DNA of 64,000 nt from Heligmosomoides polygyrus polygyrus (GCA_947396885.1 OX377202.1:7316001-7380000), one strand, 5' to 3'; numbered from the stretch's first letter, positions 1 to 10,647 are shown. Program-made: numbers and translations. Notes: generated by a model not told the origin, from the sequence alone.

Positions 1-365
1 TATTCGAAAATTCGACATTTCTAAAATCGAATATTGTTCAAAAAGCGAATAATATTCGAGAATTCTAAGTTTGATTCTTTGAAAGCTTGAATATATTCGG
101 TCGTTTGAAAAGTTGAAACTCCTAAAATCGAATAAGATTCCACAATTCGAAATTCGTCTACTTTAAACTCGATGAATACTCGCTCATCCAAAATTCGACA
201 TTTCTACACAAAAAAAAACAAAACCGAATAATATTCGAATCTGACATTACTAAAATCGAAAATTAAAACCGGATAACTTCGAAAAATTTTCACGTGAAAT
301 TCGACAGTTCTCATATCGAATTGGGCACGTTTCACGTCAAACCTGATACTCTTCTATGCTAGCTA
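1..365. repeat. TTCGAA-rich segment joined to an R1 element end
   Basis: The segment is built from degenerate ATTCGAAAATTCGACATT-like words. It ends in a block (about 290-365) matching the R1 terminal sequence seen at 21465 and 53807 (CACGTGAAATTCGACA, then a TTTCACGTCAAACC and CTCTTCT series). The same association of TTCGAA-rich DNA followed by the R1 end recurs at 20985-21530. No coding capacity is seen. Confidence 0.6.
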
Positions 366-409
366 AGCCTTAACTACGTTGCTTGCGGCAAGCTAGAAAG
401 AAATAGAAA

Positions 410-930
410 AAATGAACGATATCCACAAAAATCGATTATTTGACAAATATTGATTGATGGCCATCGATACTTCAAAACCGAACTCCAGATTCGTGTCCTG
501 CGACCTCGATTACCCTAGGCCTGAAGTTTCGGACCGTTTGAACGACATCCACGAAAAAACACACGATAATTTGATCAATATCGATTAACAACGATCGATA
601 CTTCGAAAACGAACTTCAGATTCGTGTTCAGCGACCTCAATTACCCATGGCTAAAGTTTCGGACCGCTCGAATGACAAAGGTAAACATCGATATCTTGAT
701 TGATATAGATTTACGGAGATCAAGACATCGAAAACGAACTTCAGATTCGTGTCCAGCGACATCGATTACCCCAGGGTTGAAGTTTCGGACCGTTTGAACG
801 ACATCTACGACAAAAACGATAAATTGATCAATATCGATCGGTAGCGATCGATAAAACTAACTTCGAATTCGTGTCCAGTGACCTCAGCTACCCATGGCTA
901 AAGTTTTGGACCGCTTGAATGACATAGGTA
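410..930 (+). repeat. Tandem repeat, about four copies of a 121-130 bp unit
   Basis: The landmark TTTCGGACCG recurs near 527, 657, 783 and (diverged) 904, giving spacings of about 130, 126 and 121 bases. Each unit carries AACGACATCCACG, ATCGAT-rich sequence and CAGATTCGTGTCCAGCGACC. No open frame is maintained, so this is a short noncoding tandem array. Confidence 0.75.
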
Positions 931-943
931 AACATCGACATCT

Positions 944-1600
944 TGATTTTATTTATTTATTAAAGGCGTATACGTGAGTATTCGCGCTACAAACTAACAA
1001 AAAAGAAGAGAACAAACACAACAAAATACGAGAACAACTCAGTTTATCAATTCTTGTGCTGCGTTTCCAACGCATGTCGTGTAGGACAATATTGAAAAAT
1101 TTATCCGGCAAGATACGTTCTACAGGTACGCGCACCTTCCAAGCAGCAATTTGAAATCCTTCGGGATCGTGTACGTTAAAAAGTCTGATCTAACTCACGT
1201 CTTTGCTATCGAAGTTTGAGCTTCTCCCTTACAGATCTCGTTTGCATCCCATCCAAGAATTCTAGTGCGTTGATGGTAGGCTTATCGGCAAGGATTTTTA
1301 CTTCGTGAGAAGGTCGGCTGTTGTCCTTCTATTTCTCAGTGATGAAAGACCAAAAACAAAGATCGTTGAGGACCGTGAGGTATTATGTTGTAGTCCATCG
1401 AATAACACCTCACATATGCTTCCTAGTGAAGTTGTTTTGAACGCTTTGCGACATTTCAGCGTCCTTCTTCTTCGTTGGATTGAACAATGTAGTCCCTGAT
1501 TCCGCAATCGGTCGCACATATGTTTTACAGGCACGTATATGGACTTCAGAAAGTTTGGATTTCAAGTCCTGAAGGGGCTGTAAATACGATAATTGTCCTT
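944..1600 (-). pseudogene. CR1-like LINE, 3' fragment (reverse transcriptase C-terminus)
   Basis: Read on the minus strand, about 1545-1430 encodes TYVRPIAESGTTLFNPTKKK followed by a VQNNFTRK motif. This is the conserved post-RT region of CR1/jockey-type LINEs (consensus YVRPILE...NP...KVQ..FTR). The frame is broken by stops and frameshifts. The 3' end at 944-962 is a TTTATTTATTTATTA tract, which is an (ATAAATAA) tail on the element strand; the plus-strand LINE at 13540-14142 ends in the same kind of tail. It is 5'-truncated and dead. The family call is from motif memory. Confidence 0.6.
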
Positions 1601-1759
1601 TTTCACCAAAACTCTGCAGTGCTGAGAAAAACAGATCACTGGTAATAGCCTAAATCTCAAGCTTCATTTACTTTGTTGAGTGGCTCGTCGTTAATTCTGT
1701 TCATAGGTATGTAACAAGAACAAGAGTGGGGAAAGCACTCCGCTTTGCCGAACATCACT

Positions 1760-2200
1760 TAAGGCGGGAAGATATGGCGCCGTATAGGAGTCTTCCCCAG
1801 ATTGCGGCAGTCATAGCCAGTTCGTGGGAGCGCAGCTCCATTTACCTCGATTGACCAAGCCCTCACCCAATATGGCTTACCAGGATACCATCTCAACGGT
1901 AGGTCGGAACGGCGCCAGTGTTGTATATGTGCAGAACCGCCTCTTCCTGGGAAGTAACAAACTGCAGGTATCTCGACCCCAATACAACTCCGCGCAGAGT
2001 TAGGGGCGACGGAAGTCGCGTGTTGGCGCCATGATGATTCACGTGCTCCACAGCTGACGGGCCCGCGCGGATGAGGGCTCGTATCGCGACTCTGCGCAGT
2101 GGGTGCTCGGGCCCGTGAGCGGGTGGCCGGGGGTTTGGATTTCGCAGACTGCGCTTGTTTTGCACTTTTGCAAAAACCATGTTTATCATATAGGTAATCC
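1760..2200. other. GC-rich segment of unknown nature
   Basis: This segment is markedly more GC-rich than its flanks and stays open in two minus-strand frames (up to 147 codons). The translations are Arg/Pro-rich and match no family I recognise. Overlapping open frames in GC-rich DNA are expected by chance, so I do not call a gene. It may be a repeat fragment or an exon. Confidence 0.25.
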
Positions 2201-2289
2201 ACCTAGTGTGTTATAGAGCATGTTTACATATAACATATGCTTCAAACTACAGATTAGCTAAAATGTTCACTTCTGTCCAAGTTCGGCTT

Positions 2290-2620
2290 TCAATAAATCC
2301 TGGCATGACGTTGTCAATCTATAGATGAGATTGTTCAGCTGTTGACCAAGATTGTCATCAACTTTATTACGGCTGACGTTTCGACGTCGTCGCCTTCCTC
2401 AGAGCCTAGAAAAGTCGGAGACACTTGTGGAACTGTTCCCCCAAACAGCATTTCTTACTACAGAGTACTCTTCCTAAGGAAAATAGATGCAGGATCCGAT
2501 ATCCGAGATACAACTAACCTTAGAGGTGGATGACGTTGGATCACCAGACACCCGTAGCTGGAAGGAATCGTGGGTGAATGAGCTGTGGTCCTAGGGACCA
2601 CCCGACTTAAGTACCCCGGG
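2290..2620 (-). repeat. Penelope-like element 3'/pLTR remnant
   Basis: The sequence has GGCATGACGTTGTC and, at 2372-2402, GCTGACGTTTCGAC...GCCTTCCTCAG. The second is the reverse complement of the CTGA.GA..GGC...GAAACGTC string typical of hammerhead motifs in Penelope-like element (PLE) terminal repeats. A sister copy sits at 13310-13450, next to a PLE GIY-YIG relic. No protein is left. Confidence 0.4.
2372..2402 (-). ncRNA. Degenerate PLE-type hammerhead ribozyme motif
   Basis: The minus strand reads CTGAGGA, then AGGCGACGACGTC, then GAAACGTCAGC. CTGAGGA fits the CUGANGA core and GAAACGUC fits the GAAA strand plus a minimal stem III and GUC cleavage triplet. The stem II sequence pairs poorly, so this is probably an inactive relic. 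Known: PLEs carry minimal hammerheads in their terminal repeats. Inferred: this is one such remnant. Confidence 0.35.
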
Positions 2621-2826
2621 GGTCAGATCGAGCAGATCAAAACCCACAGAGCTCCACAAAGAGTGCCAGTTCTTGAGTTCACTTCTGTGTGTCACCTGTT
2701 TGAAGCCTATTTTGTGTGAACCTGTAGTTATGTAACGATAGATATTTTATGGCACTAGTTAAAAGTTCTGTCTCAACCGACAAGACTTCGGTCAAAAAAA
2801 ATTCCGCTGAAACTTTGTCTAGGGGG

Positions 2827-3327
2827 TTATTTGTGGTGCTGATCACGAATCTGACATCCGTTTTTCACGATTCTGTCTCTACCTGCCGTCACCAGCAGAA
2901 ACTTTGAGAATGTAATCCTGTGCCTTCCTGTATCTATATTGTAAGGACACAGAAAGTACACCAGAGAACAGCCGCCGCTCACTTGCCTCAAGTAACCATC
3001 AATCAACGAAGCTAAAAGGACACCAAGAACCAACTGACGTCCACTCGCCGAAAACAACAGTAAATCAAAGGAGTTCAAGTAATGACTGTGCAGCCGCTCC
3101 CAAATACAAAGGACAAGTGAACCGGGAAACCAGAACGCCAAAGGTCGACTTATGACACACCAGACTGCAACAGTTGACCGCGGACCACGGAAAAGACTAT
3201 AGGAAAGTAAGAGAAAAGATTCCGGACAGTTGTTAGGTCCAGCGCTCCTAAAGCCGAATAAAAGGAGCTCACAAAACACCAGAACACGTAGGATCGCCGC
3301 CACCGAGGTGAGGCCACTGGCCTCCAC
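2827..3327 (-). other. Open frame of 166 codons, unknown, probably not a gene
   Basis: The frame is open from 3327 to 2827 and encodes a hydrophobic, leucine-rich sequence. I recognise no domain. Its 3' end (about 2790-2865) runs into a dispersed repeat (GGTGCTGATCACGAATCTGA) that recurs at 26140, 27415 and, inverted, 27660, so at least the C-terminal residues are repeat-derived. No splice or polyadenylation signals stand out. It could be a chance frame or a decayed transposon. Confidence 0.15.
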
Positions 3328-3329
3328 CT

Positions 3330-4380
3330 TCTCCTTCCAATCATCTCTCTCTTTTCTCTCATCCTTGTTTCATTCTACATTCACGATTATGCTCTCTTTT
3401 CTTCTCCGTCAAACTTGAAACCTTGCTTTTCTTCCTCTTCTTCCTCAATCTTCCCCTTCTCCTCCTACGAAATTCTTTATTCCCATTCACGTACCTTTAC
3501 TCCTAATATCCTTCCTCCCTGCCACGTTTGCTATTTGCTCTCCATAAATCCACATAGTGGTGTAGTAGTCCGATAATAAATTCTTAGTAGAATACGAGTC
3601 TTCCTCTAGTCACAAGTGTTCTTAGAAATATCGTCTGGTCGCGTCAGATCTCTGGCTCCTTCCGTTGAGTCCGCATGTCGGATATCGTCGTCGAGTCTTC
3701 GTTAAGGAGTTGTCTCCAGGGCCTTGAAATCGGGGGAAGCATCCCCAATCAAGCCTCCTGGGACAGTTACCTTACATGTCGTTTACGAACTACCTATTAG
3801 AGTAGTGCCAAAGTGTTTATGTTATGCGCATAATTGTGTGCTTCCATCTCAAAGTGGTATGAACAATTGACCATTAAACCGTTCGGTGTGATCATGCTCA
3901 TTGATCCATTACTTAAACGGAAATATTTCTGCATTTACTGAGATAGCTGTGTCTCGCAAGTAAGAATGTCTTTCATTTCGAAGAATTTTTCGCATTCTAC
4001 AACACACATGAACTGTAGTACGAATTATCCGGTTTCCATCCACCGTCGACGCAATGCCAATAGTGCCACGTATATTTGAAGACATCTGTAATGCATAAAT
4101 TTTGGAGAGCATTTTGCTTTTGCAAACACGTCAACACTCACTCCATGCGCAGTATGCATATACTCCAGTTTTGTGATAGCGCCATTCATTGTTTACGTCC
4201 GTTTTCGGATCAGGCTCGACTTTGTAGTAGTTCCGGAATTCACCAGAGAAATAGCTAAGCGGACATTTATCTAAAATGAGCTTAACCAGTATCTTTGTTT
4301 TCGCTCATTGGAGATGTATAGGTCATCTTGGGGAGTCGGAGGTGGTGGCAGTTTTCGGTTATGTTTGCTTGACCGACTGT
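3330..4380. other. No recognisable gene
   Basis: The sequence is mixed composition with only short open frames. It includes a pyrimidine-rich stretch at about 3330-3500. I see no repeat shared with the rest of the window and no splice-framed coding segment. Confidence 0.4.
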
Positions 4381-4404
4381 AGTCTAACAGCGGAGCGAAC
4401 TTAC

Positions 4405-4490
4405 AGAAACATGCGGCAGCCGCTGCCGGTAGCATGACGCCTCTGTATGTAGGTTGCGTTGCCACATTCACAACCTTCTTGCTTTCCGAA
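4405..4490 (-). CDS. Candidate internal exon next to a hAT insertion
   Basis: On the minus strand the segment runs from an AG (...AG|TTCGGAAAG) at 4490 to a strong donor, TTTCT|GTAAGT, at 4405. One frame is open and gives a short Cys-containing peptide (EGCECGNATYIQRRHATG). The acceptor side coincides with the TSD of the hAT-like element at 4493-6501. On the other side of that insertion the pre-insertion flank also ends in CACGCAG before TTCGG, so if this exon is real the transposon landed at its splice acceptor. No family is recognised. It may also be chance. Confidence 0.22.
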
Positions 4491-5016
4491 CTAGGGATGC
4501 ACACAAAATTCTGTGCGTTAAATTTTGTTAACGAAATTTTTTTGACGGAAAATTTTCGTTAAATTTCCGGTAAATCGTTAAATTTCGTTAAAAAATACAG
4601 TTAGCTGCAAACGATTATTTCAAGTGAAAAAAATAAAGGAAAACATACGTTTCAACTCAACAGCTAAAGTTCAACAGCGATCAAGCAGGTTCCCGGAGTT
4701 CCCCTTTCCTAGTTCTTTTGTCTGACTGTTCTACGAGCATACGCAGTGTCAATGCGAGCACCAGCCCACTAAGTACAGAAAGAACAAATTAAGACAACAA
4801 CAACAACAACAACAACAACGCAACTGAAAGCCTATTAGCGGAATGTTAACATGTTGTCGAACGCACGTTTTGAAGTACCTGGTCTGTGGGACCAATCCAT
4901 TTTTTGCAACGTCAGGACCTTGACGCGACATCGTGTCAAACGGTCCCACACTACACGTCAACGTGTTACACCTTTTCTATAGATATTCTAATTTTTGTTA
5001 TAAGTGTTGGTACCAG

Positions 5017-5710
5017 GGGTGCACACAAAATTCCGGGTGTTAAGCTTTTTAACGAAATTTTTTAACGGAAAATTTTCGTTAAATTTCCGGTAAATCGTTA
5101 AATTTCGTTAAAAATACAAAATAGACGCTAACCCTTATTTCAAGGGGAAAAATCAAGGAAATCGTATAGGTTTCCACTTCAAGAATTCGACAGCTAACAT
5201 TCAAGGAATGGAATGCAACATTGCCATGTAATACAAACAATTCAAGATCAACAAACGTAGAGAAATAAACAACCCTTCAGTAACAAATTATCTACAGGGT
5301 GTGGAATAAGAACAATATGGAATTATCATGGGAGATGATCACCGACAAGGCATCTGAAAATGAGCCATCAGGCAGAACCCGGACTCCTCCCCCCCCCCCC
5401 CTTCCTAGTTCTTCGCGAAACCGTTTGGTCTGACTGTTCTACGACCATATTCAATTTCGATGCGGGCACAGGCCACTAAGTACGAAAAGATCAAATAAAG
5501 ATACAATTAAAAGCCAGTCAGTGGAATGTTTCCACGTTATCGGACGCACGATTTTCGAGTGCCCGATGCGAGGGACCATCCATTTTTTGCAACGTCGTGG
5601 CCATGACACGGCATCGTGTCACAAGTCCCACACTGGTGAATAGGTGTGAGACGTCGTTAATGTGTTAACGTTCAGGAAAAGTAGCCTTCCAAATTTTTGT
5701 TATTAGCGCT
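5017..5710. repeat. Second left-end copy of the same hAT-like family, nested
   Basis: AGGGGTGCACACAAAATTC at 5019 repeats the terminus at 4493. The following ~690 bases parallel 4500-5000: shared landmarks are CCTTTCCTAGTTCTT, GTCTGACTGTTCTACGA and CCATTTTTTGCAACGTC. The element therefore contains two diverged copies in the same orientation, by nested insertion or duplication. Confidence 0.65.
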
Positions 5711-5924
5711 TTCCTAAAATCGTTTAAAATACGTCCAGCGGCCTAGAAAATATTCTCTCCGTCTCGGCCGTTCCAGGTGGCGAGCAAAAGTATTCTGGGA
5801 TAAGCACCGCCAGGTGAGGATAGGCATATCCTGCGAGGAGGTTAAAGCAGTATATTTTTGTCGACTCGTTGACGTACTTGGGGGCTCGGCGAACAAATTT
5901 CTAGCTCCAAAAGGCATTAAAGGA

Positions 5925-6225
5925 TAACGATAATGGACGGCGTTACTCACTCCGTTTTGAAACGAACCACACGTTCTACTTCTATGGGGTGTTATGGAGG
6001 CAAATTGAATGAGTATTCGGCTACAATGACTTGCGGTGGCCAGCCGACGAAGATGTCAGAGCTCTATGTTTTCCAGACAAGTTTGGTGTCAATTCACCGA
6101 TCCCGGAAGGATCGAAGGCTCGGTTGTCCTGGGCGGGAAATCAATAAAAAAGGACCAGAATCCCGGCATATGGTGCACGGGCCAGCCGACACCTCCTCCG
6201 ACTGCTCTACATTCGTCCACAAAAT
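5925..6225 (-). mobile_element. SINE1 copy (diverged)
   Basis: The copy reads GGACGGCGTTACTCACTCCG at the tail end, through TGACTTGCGGTGGCCAGCC, to the reverse complement of the tRNA-like head near 6190-6220. It is diverged from the consensus and lies inside the hAT-like element at 4493-6502. Confidence 0.6.
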
Positions 6226-6596
6226 GCATTATTTCTAAAAATTCCAAACAAACCCATGAAAACATTAAAATATTCTTGCTAATTTTAAGTTTTTTTCTGT
6301 AACAGTCCTAATCGGGAAGATGAAACCTGCTACTTCAGAGAATACTAAAGGCAAATGTGATAAATTCACTGAGGAAAAAGTCCGTTAAAAATTCCGTTAA
6401 ATTTCTAAAAATTTCGTTAAGCCGTTAAGCCAGGTTTTAACGAAAAATGCCGTTAATTCGTTAAATTCGTTAAATCGTTAACCGTTGAATGTGCACCCCT
6501 GTTCCGAACTGCGTGAACCCCTCATGCTGCTCCTAGTCAGTTACTTGGGAGCTTCCCGCCCCCGAGAAGATTGTCCTTGTAAGAACAATTGGAGCA

Positions 6597-6709
6597 ATGA
6601 AGATGCTGACAACTGTTCTGTTCTTCCTGCTGCTCGAAAAGCGGCTCGTGGGCAGTGCCAGGAGCTCGTCGAGCGCTTTAAAGGGCGAGATTACGCGGCA
6701 CAGGTCGAG
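6597..6709 (+). CDS. Candidate signal-peptide exon
   Basis: Starting at the ATG at 6597 the frame reads MKMLTTVLFFLLLEKRLVGS followed by a Ser/Arg-rich stretch. The N-terminus could be a secretion signal, although a Glu-Lys-Arg cluster interrupts it at residues 14-16. A weak donor (CACAG|GTCGAG) ends the segment. A mariner relic occupies the downstream 6798-8034, so no following exon is visible nearby. Unrecognised; possibly chance. Confidence 0.22.
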
Positions 6710-6797
6710 CACTAGGTTAGCGCTTGTCTGTCTTCTCTTCGGACTTCAGGTGGAATATGAAGGTCTCTGCGTGGTGTACTAAATCTTACAAATATTA

Positions 6798-8034
6798 GGT
6801 TGGAATAAAAGTCTCTTCACACTTCGAAAATTTTTTTTACCGTTCTCCTTGTAGACGCTCTAGCCATTATTAATAGCTGTTTTCGTAATCCTATCACACT
6901 TGTCTACCGTTCGCTCGCGGACACAGATCAAGGCCCTTCTTGTACTTCGTCATCTATCCAATCTTCCGGACTCAATGCCAGATCCACCTCATTGCCATTT
7001 TCGGCACGGCGTTCTTCATGAATTCATTAGAGGATCTACAGCACGTCAGGCAGCCGACCAAATTAACCATACATATGGCTTGGGATCCACTACTCATCGC
7101 GCCTGTTATGAGCGGTTCGGGAAGTTTTTAAAGGGAGATTATTCACTCGAGGACAAAACAAGGTCAGGAAGGCCAGTGAATTGGACGACACTGAACTACT
7201 CCTTCTTCCTCGTATCAATAGTAGGCAGACGACACGTCAACTGGCAGAGAAGCTCGAAATGTCTCATAGGATAGTGGGAATCCATCTGAAGGGTCCTGGC
7301 CTTGCATGGAAATTCAGAGCTTGGGTACCACATGTCCTGTCAGACACTTGGAAAGGTCAACGGCTCTCCATCGCTGCTTCTCTTCTGTCCAGATATGAAA
7401 GAAAGTCGTTTCTGCCGCGGATTGTGACAGGCGATGAGTCCTGGGTTCTGTATACCAAATTCCGAAGAAAAAGACAATGCGTACAAAAGGGAGAGAACCC
7501 TAAGCCTGATCTCAAGCCAATGTTCACGAAAGGAAGATTCTCTTGAGTGTTTAGTGGATATCAGAGGGGGGATTTACTGGGAAGCTCTCAGAAGTGGAGG
7601 GACACTTACTGTTGCCACATACTGTGGCAAACTCCACAAAGTCGCGGCAGCTCTCAAGAACAGAGGCCTGAGAAGTCGAAGGTGATGATCCTGCATGACA
7701 ACGTAAAGCGACATGTTGCAAGACTCACAAGAGAATCAATAAAGAAGCTAGGCTGGGAGGTAATGCCACATCCACCGTATAGCCCTGACCTCGTCCCTAC
7801 CGACTCTCTTCCATGCTCTCAAGCAAGAAATTGGAGAGAAATATTTTGAAACGGACGAAGACCTCAAAAATTGGATTCAGCGATGGTTCGACTCCAGAAA
7901 TGTGAGAGGAATTAGAAAAATTACCCAGTCTTTGGAGAAGTGTAGTGGAACAAAATGGAGTTTATCTCAATTGATTTGACTTTGTAATTGTAAAGTAATA
8001 ATTCTTTTAAAAAATGAAAAGACTTTTTCCACCC
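6798..8034 (+). mobile_element. Mariner element, TIRs retained, transposase broken
   Basis: The left end GGTTGGAATAAAAGTCT and the right end (reverse complement GGGTGGAAAAAGTCTTTTC) are imperfect TIRs, each flanked by the TA target (6796-6797 and 8035-8036). The length of about 1.24 kb is normal for mariner. The coding region is split over three frames. Confidence 0.85.
6900..7850 (+). pseudogene. Mariner transposase pseudogene
   Basis: The N-terminal helix-turn-helix region (HEFIRGSTARQAADQINHTY at about 7015-7075) is followed by KGDYSLEDKTRSGRP (to about 7180). The next frame has SRQTTRQLAEKLEMSHRIVG and the catalytic block IVTGDESWVLY (about 7420). The third frame carries MILHDNVKRHVARL and PHPPYSPDLVPTDS. 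All three catalytic aspartates are recognisable, but at least two frameshifts and a stop (about 7545) abolish function. Known: mariner transposases are DD34D enzymes of about 340 residues. Confidence 0.85.
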
Positions 8035-8198
8035 TAATAATACATAATCCTTAGCTACGAACGAACTCAAATATGAGGTAGATTCCCATTGCCGTGTTCC
8101 GCATTCCGCTTTCCGTTCATTTTTGAGCCCTTCCGCTCCGTGCATTGTCTTCTGCTTTTTTCACCAAAAAAGATCCACATACCTCAGGTCATGACGAT

Positions 8199-8447
8199 TC
8201 AGTTCCGTACAATGGGACGGCCAGATCTGTATGTAATACTAGTAACACCTAATATATATTTAGTTTCGGACAAACTCAGCTGCACAGTGGAAGATAGTAT
8301 TGATCCCCTTCCCCTTGTCTCAACTGAAAACCGTCCTGGCACGGAGCCGGAGTTCTTCATCTCCTTCACCACTTCTTCGACGCTCTTGTTTCCAGTTGTA
8401 AAAACTCGACTTATTGTATGCATAATACCACTACGTATCATTAGCAT
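8199..8447 (-). CDS. Candidate exon, unknown product
   Basis: The minus-strand frame is open over 82 codons with balanced composition (TTGNKSVEEVVKEMKNSGSV followed by GRFSVETRGRG). A plausible acceptor (AACAAG|AGCGTC) lies inside it. It is on the same strand as the sushi-protein gene and about 900 bases downstream of its proposed last exon. It could belong to that gene or to another. No domain is recognised. Confidence 0.22.
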   Translation of the reverse strand: MLMIRSGIMHTISRVFTTGNKSVEEVVKEMKNSGSVPGRFSVETRGRGSILSSTVQLSLSETKYILGVTSITYRSGRPIVRN

Positions 8448-8462
8448 GCTGTCCTGGCCAAC

Positions 8463-9093
8463 TTCTGACCCAATGCATGCCTCCGCTGGCCCTTAGCCAG
8501 CTCTGAGCTGGCCGCCAGCCGCAAATTCAGTGCCTGGCAGCGGCGCGTAGTTGCCGTCGCCATGCGCACGTCTTTCTCCGTATTCGGTGAGTTGTTTTAG
8601 CTTTTGTTTTTCTATATTAGGCTTGCATTCCATGATTTTTTGGGCTCTGTGGAGCATGGCGGCCCACAATGCCACTTATTTTTAAGTGAATTGCTTCCTT
8701 TAGTGGCATTGTGGGTCGACTTGGGCCACCATAAGCCTAGTCCACCACGCAAATCGTAATTTGCGATTTGCGTGGGTGGACTATGCCCGTCCGCCACCTT
8801 AGCCTTCCTTGGCATATATTGTCTATGGAGGCTACTGTGGTGGATGGCACCCATTATTAGTCATGTAGGCCCATATTTACCGCTGTTTCTGTACTTCCTG
8901 CTATGCTACTAGTTTCCACCTCTCTCCCTCCCTCCCCCCCCCCCTCGCCCAACCCACATTTCACATTTCATTTTCCCTAAATACGATGCTGCTAGTGTCG
9001 GTGCCAGCGACGTCCCAGCAGCAAGTGTGACTGCTTGGTTTCGCTGTTAGCTGATGCCAGCGGGCCAGCGGAGGCATGCACATTGGGTCAGAC
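8463..9093. mobile_element. TIR element with internal hairpins (MITE-like)
   Basis: The left end TCTGACCCAATGCATGCCTC (8463) matches the reverse complement of 9062-9093 (...GGCATGCACATTGGGTCAGA). Internally there are two more palindromes: CCCACAATGCCACT paired with AGTGGCATTGTGGG (8668-8716), and CACGCAAATCG...CGATTTGCGTG (8747-8775). No open frame corresponds to a transposase. Confidence 0.6.
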
Positions 9094-9114
9094 TTTGGCC
9101 GCGGAGCAAAACCC

Positions 9115-9236
9115 TCGCCTTGGCCGTCATGAATCAGAAAACGGAGGTAAGTTCGGGGAAAGTGGCGCGTAAATGGCTGTCGAGGTAAGTGGGAGTAGAA
9201 TTTACCTCCGGCCGCGTTCATGAATCCGGCCCCTGC
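9115..9236. mobile_element. MITE of the GGGGCCGGATTCAT family (diverged)
   Basis: The element ends in GTTCATGAATCCGGCCCC at 9217-9233. The other side has GGCCGTCATGAATCAG (9121-9136). These are imperfect inverted ends of the same kind as the elements at 10481 and 11707. Confidence 0.45.
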
Positions 9237-9356
9237 TTCATGTGGGTTGTTTAACCCATTCACGAAATTGTCCGACGATGTCGTCGGACACTTTTTTGCT
9301 GAGTGGGACATATCACTACTTACCGCTAGCATACTGTTCTCATTAATGTGGGAAGT

Positions 9357-9999
9357 TTAGTGAGCTGTAAGCTGTTATTTATCTCAGCACATGCATCACA
9401 TGGTAACGAGGAGGTATTGCCAAAAGCGAAGCAGAATAAAAAGAAATACAGATCTATTAAAGCGGTTTGAGACCCACATGGACAGCGTCCTAATTTCGGT
9501 GTCCACTCTCCATCGATGCAGTAAGCTTTGCAGCTTCTTGAAACAGATCATTATCACATTTTAGACTGCAATTCTATTTGTACAATCAGAAATTATGACT
9601 TGTTACCCGTTGATGACTTTGAAGCGTTTTTCGCAATGTCCTTCAACTTTTGTGCCATTTGGGTACTTTCCGTCTCCATCAGGGCTATGGGAATACTTGA
9701 GTTTCAGCTCGTAATTCTGGTTTTGCTTTGCACTGCCGCAAGCTTAATTGAAAAACGTGATATAGTGCTACTCTTTGCTTCCACTCGAATTTCTGAAACA
9801 GTTTGGTCAAAAAGTAGGGCTACATAGCAACAACACTTCACCAGAGGCTTAGCACGTCCATAAAGTAAATGGTTTAATGGGTTACGCGTGAAGTAAGCTT
9901 GACGTTTATTTTCACTGAATGTGAACACTTACACCGGGCTGCTTCATCGGCTACGAGAGGCACGGCTACGAGAAGAATAGGGATGAATACACTAAGCAT
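9357..9999 (-). CDS. Probable host gene: small secreted single-sushi (CCP) protein, four exons
   Basis: Proposed exons on the minus strand are 9999-9933, 9742-9607, 9536-9478 and 9364-9357. Donors are CGGT|GTAAGT, AACGG|GTAACA and CCAT|GTGGGT. Acceptors are CAATTAAG|CTTGC, GTTTCAAG|AAGCT and CTTACAG|CTCAC. Phases agree at every junction and the joined frame is 89 codons. Residues 1-17 (MLSVFIPILLVAVPLVA) are a clear signal peptide. The rest is one sushi-like module with Cys24, Cys59, Cys74 and Cys86, an extra Cys70, and the diagnostic GKYPNGTKVEGHC and CIDGEWTPKLGRC segments (Trp79). Known: sushi modules are ~60-residue extracellular binding domains with four cysteines and a late Trp. Inferred: a secreted or cuticle/immune-type protein; the ligand is unknown. 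The last tiny exon is the weakest part, since the frame could instead continue or join other exons downstream. Confidence 0.62.
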
Positions 10000-10480
10000 C
10001 TGGAACAGCTTAATATTGCTGCGCGTTCTGCATGAACCAACATGAGAGGTATTCGTGATTTGATTCAAACCGTCCCTATACGTAGCAGATTACTACATCA
10101 GGGCGACTATGAATAAGAATTTTGGAACGAGCACTGGCGAAATAGTTGTTAGGCTATACCAAACTAAAAGATGGCGATTGGCTTTGGTCACCGGCTTTTA
10201 TGACTGTTAGGTCCCCGTGACAATTAATAGAAAATTCTCCGAGCTATTGACATAACTTATGTTTTAGCAAATGATAGTTTAGCTCCGTTTGCGAAGAGCC
10301 GCTCGCTGAATTACACAGGCAAATACACACATGCACTTGCATACGTGTACAGCTCCTAGAGGCTGGGTGTTTTTAATATCGTGAGCTTCAAAGTTGGAGC
10401 TCCTGCACTAGGAGTCTTTGGAGGAAAACACCCACTGACTGTGGACGGGCACCAGCTGTGTAAGAAGTGCACAAGAACAG

Positions 10481-10647
10481 GGGCCGGATTCATCAAAGTT
10501 ACTGCAGTAACTTTAACGGAGAATTGTAAGCGAAAGCTCAGATAACGCGGTCTATCAAGCGATATGGTGGGCGATAAGCCGCGTTATCTGAGCTTTCGCT
10601 TATAATTCTCCATTAAAGTTACTGCAGTAACTTTGATGAATCCGGCC
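10481..10647. mobile_element. MITE, near-perfect palindrome
   Basis: The 167-bp element is an almost complete inverted repeat. GGGCCGGATTCATCAAAGTT at the left matches AACTTTGATGAATCCGGCC at the right, and the arms run through ACTGCAGTAACTTTAACGGA to a centre near 10563. The flanks both show ACAG (10477-10480 and 10648-10651), a possible short TSD. There is no coding capacity. Confidence 0.8.

Larger units (their letters stand above)
4493..6502. mobile_element. hAT-like non-autonomous DNA transposon with TSD
   Basis: The ends are AGGGATGCACAC (left) and GTGCACCCCTG (right), imperfect inverted termini of the hAT type (CAGGGGTGCACA). The flanks carry a perfect duplication: TTCCGAACT at 4484-4492 and at 6502-6510. 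One base overlaps the terminus, leaving the 8-bp TSD TCCGAACT expected of hAT. Subterminal sequence is full of CGTTAAATTTCGTTAA words on both sides. No transposase is left. A second copy of the left end begins at 5017, and a SINE1 copy lies at about 5925-6225. Confidence 0.75.

Noticed and set aside
2372..2402. Active hammerhead ribozyme
   Set aside because: Stem II does not pair well and the core has changes; kept only as a degenerate motif.
8961..9332. 123-codon minus-strand frame as an exon of the sushi gene
   Set aside because: It runs through MITE sequence (9115-9236) and the end of a TIR element, so it is most likely a chance frame.
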